The notes below the pieces were generated by a model that was not told the origin of the DNA, made no database searches, and saw only the letters and a program-made list of their open reading frames with translations. From Planctomycetota bacterium (GTDB lineage: Bacteria; Planctomycetota; PLA2; JAEUHO01), in assembly GCA_024639415.1 (NCBI GenBank), contig JAHEIK010000243.1, forward strand, positions 1 through 6,169: DNA of 6,169 nt. The letters run 5' to 3'. Below are positions 5,142 to 6,169 of the stretch, piece after piece. How positions within the stretch are numbered: position 1 is the stretch's first letter; every line of letters starts with the position of its first letter. The position numbers and the translations under genes are program-made.

Positions 5142-5855
5142 ATGACTGACGACGAGAGACCCGCCGAGCCCGCGACGGTGGGGACGGCCAGCGAGGAAGT
5201 GTTCAAGGTCGTGGAGACGGCGCTCTACGACGTGTGGCGCGTTGCGAACGACCTGGCGCGCATCCGTCCGCCGGACGACTACTACCGCGTCACGATCTTC
5301 GGGTCCTCTCGCGCCGAGCCGGGGGACGAGATCTACGACGAGGTCAAGCGCCTGGCCAGGGACCTGGCCGCGATGGGCTGCGACATCGTCACCGGCGGCG
5401 GTCCGGGGCTCATGCAGGCAGCCAATGAAGGAGCCAAGCTCGGCGACCCCGAGAACGTGACGAGGTCGATCGGGTTGCCCGTGACGTTGCCCCACGAGGA
5501 GGAGCCCAACCCCTTCGTCGAGAAGATGTACCACCACGAGACGTTCTTCACGCGGCTGCATCATTTCGTACGGCTCTCGAGCGCGTTCGTCGTCGTGCGC
5601 GGTGGGATCGGAACGACACTCGAGATGGCGATGATCTGGCAGCTGCTCCAGGTCCGTCACATGCAGGGTGTACCGCTCATCTTCATTGGTGCGATGTGGA
5701 AGGACCTCGTGGCGTGGGCGAAGAAGTACATGCTCGGCGGCGAGCGCATCCTCGCGTCCGCTGAAGACCTGGGGATCCCCGTCTGTGTGGCGGATGCCGA
5801 CGAGGCGTGCGCCGTCATCCGTCGCTCGCTTGAGCAGCGGGACGCCGACGCGTGA
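5142..5855 (+). CDS. LOG-family (lysine decarboxylase-like Rossmann) nucleotide-binding protein
   Basis: 237 residues from the ATG at 5142. Family members hydrolyse nucleoside 5'-monophosphates at the N-glycosidic bond (cytokinin-type phosphoribohydrolases) or act as related nucleotide-binding proteins in the cytoplasm. Visible motifs, in order: YRVTIFGSSRAEPG (48-61, first Rossmann strand and loop); GCDIVTGGGPGLMQAANEGAK (79-99); EEEPNPFVE (119-127); FFTRLHHFVRLSSAFVV (135-151) with R138 at the usual Arg position; RGGIGTTLE (153-161), the counterpart of the family signature PGGxGTxxE; then IWQLLQ and VPLIFIGAMWKDLV. E161 is kept, but the signature Pro is Arg153 and the usual RK pair reads RL. 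The first 45 residues are a charged extension. The exact substrate cannot be told. It stands alone, divergent from the membrane-protein gene and convergent with the hydrolase gene. Confidence 0.92.
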   Translation: MTDDERPAEPATVGTASEEVFKVVETALYDVWRVANDLARIRPPDDYYRVTIFGSSRAEPGDEIYDEVKRLARDLAAMGCDIVTGGGPGLMQAANEGAKLGDPENVTRSIGLPVTLPHEEEPNPFVEKMYHHETFFTRLHHFVRLSSAFVVVRGGIGTTLEMAMIWQLLQVRHMQGVPLIFIGAMWKDLVAWAKKYMLGGERILASAEDLGIPVCVADADEACAVIRRSLEQRDADA

Positions 5856-5856
5856 T

Positions 5857-5891
5857 CCGGTCGTCCGGGACTGCGCTGCGCCCATGACCGG
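5857..5891. repeat. Weak inverted repeat between convergent genes
   Basis: CCGGTC (5857-5862) and GACCGG (5886-5891) are perfect inverted repeats; a G-T wobble and one more pair extend the stem to eight around a 19-base loop. It begins two bases after the LOG-family stop, in the 102-base gap between two convergent genes, where a two-way terminator would be useful. No T-run is present on either side, so the call is tentative. Confidence 0.25.
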
Positions 5892-5910
5892 CCGCACGCG
5901 CCTCCTCACC

Positions 5911-5926
5911 TGCCTGCCTGCCTGCC
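5911..5926. repeat. Four tandem TGCC units
   Basis: TGCC repeated four times without interruption in the non-coding gap between the convergent LOG-family and hydrolase genes. It is a short simple repeat that could slip in replication. It lies downstream of both stop codons, so no coding effect is expected. Confidence 0.7.
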
Positions 5927-5957
5927 GCGCTTCTCGCGCCGCGACACTTGATGCGGA

Positions 5958-6169
5958 CTACGAGGCCGGCGAAGCCGCGAGCGAGGCGACGATGAACTCT
6001 CCGATCGTCTCCAACTCGGGTGCGGAGACCTCGTGCTGGATCGGGTACTCGTACCATGCCACGGTGTGGTCGAGGCCCACGAGGAACTCGCGCGCCCGCA
6101 GACCCGACCCCAGCGGCACCATGGGGTCGTACGTGCCGTGGCACTGCAGCACGGGGATGCCGCGATTCG
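5958..6169 (-). CDS. Phospholipase/carboxylesterase-type alpha/beta hydrolase, C-terminal part (runs off window)
   Basis: Only the last 69 complete codons are inside the window; the frame remains open to the right edge, so the start and the nucleophile Ser motif (GxSxGG) are outside. The visible part opens with RGIPVLQCHGTYDPMVP, the conserved strand and loop carrying the acid of the catalytic triad (Asp at 6126-6128). It continues through GSGLRAREFLVGL to YEYPIQHEVSAPEL, where the His at 6033-6035 is the catalytic base, and ends with the helix IGEFIVASLAA. This pattern is typical of the Abhydrolase_2 carboxylesterase group, about 200-230 residues in full. A GTG at 6152 is not a start, because conserved family sequence continues upstream of it. 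Likely a soluble esterase; substrate unknown. Convergent with the LOG-family gene. Confidence 0.9.
   Translation of the reverse strand, partial: NRGIPVLQCHGTYDPMVPLGSGLRAREFLVGLDHTVAWYEYPIQHEVSAPELETIGEFIVASLAASPAS

Noticed and set aside
5070..5909. 279-aa minus-strand frame opposite the LOG-family gene
   Set aside because: Shadow frame; the forward strand carries GGGPGLM and RGGIGTTLE motifs.
5815..6144. 109-aa minus-strand frame overlapping the hydrolase end
   Set aside because: Arg/Gly/Ala-rich and out of frame with the clear hydrolase motifs (HGTYDPMVP, QHEV) in the adjacent frame.

Overview
This is a G+C-rich window (about two-thirds G+C by eye) of tightly packed bacterial protein genes. 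There are no RNA genes, mobile elements or CRISPR repeats. Two lipoprotein signal peptides, one Sec-type exported enzyme and a small membrane protein suggest a Gram-negative-type envelope. Gene style (beta-helix lipoprotein with a choice-of-anchor-Q-like tail, transglutaminase-like exported protein, lysine-rich small proteins) fits a Myxococcota/'deltaproteobacterial' or Planctomycetota-like genome. That placement is an inference from flavour, not a phylogenetic result.

Layout, left to right. (1) 105-2156 (+): a 683-aa surface lipoprotein with a right-handed beta-helix region and a C-terminal GGGVDVGAVE motif. (2) 2275-2409 (+): a very small, lysine-rich, four-cysteine protein. (3) 2465-2809 (+): a 114-aa lipoprotein with a YHS/TRASH-like metal-binding cysteine pattern, followed after 21 bases by (4) 2831-3064 (+): a 77-aa basic protein whose C-terminal half matches the histone fold (AKANGRK..EGHDI). 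(5) 3141-4694 (+): a 517-aa exported transglutaminase-like protein with an Ig-like/carboxypeptidase-regulatory-type domain. (6) 4730-5038 (-): a three-helix small membrane protein, convergent with gene 5. (7) 5142-5855 (+): a LOG-family (lysine decarboxylase-like Rossmann) protein, divergent from gene 6. (8) 5958-6169 (-): the C-terminal end of a phospholipase/carboxylesterase-type alpha/beta hydrolase, running off the window and convergent with gene 7.

The genes do not form one pathway. The only clear operon pair is the metal-binding-like lipoprotein plus the histone-like protein. The most interesting item is that histone-like gene: a bacterial histone-fold candidate with a lysine/arginine-rich N-terminal tail and a very short last helix. 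A second theme is transcription. Most genes have a TA-N3-T hexamer just upstream, two of them the identical TACAATCC. In two cases (2453-2458 and, on the minus strand, 5050-5045) the hexamer sits exactly where a -10 box would be if the transcript began at the first base of the start codon, suggesting leaderless mRNAs. All intergenic gaps are shorter than 150 bases.
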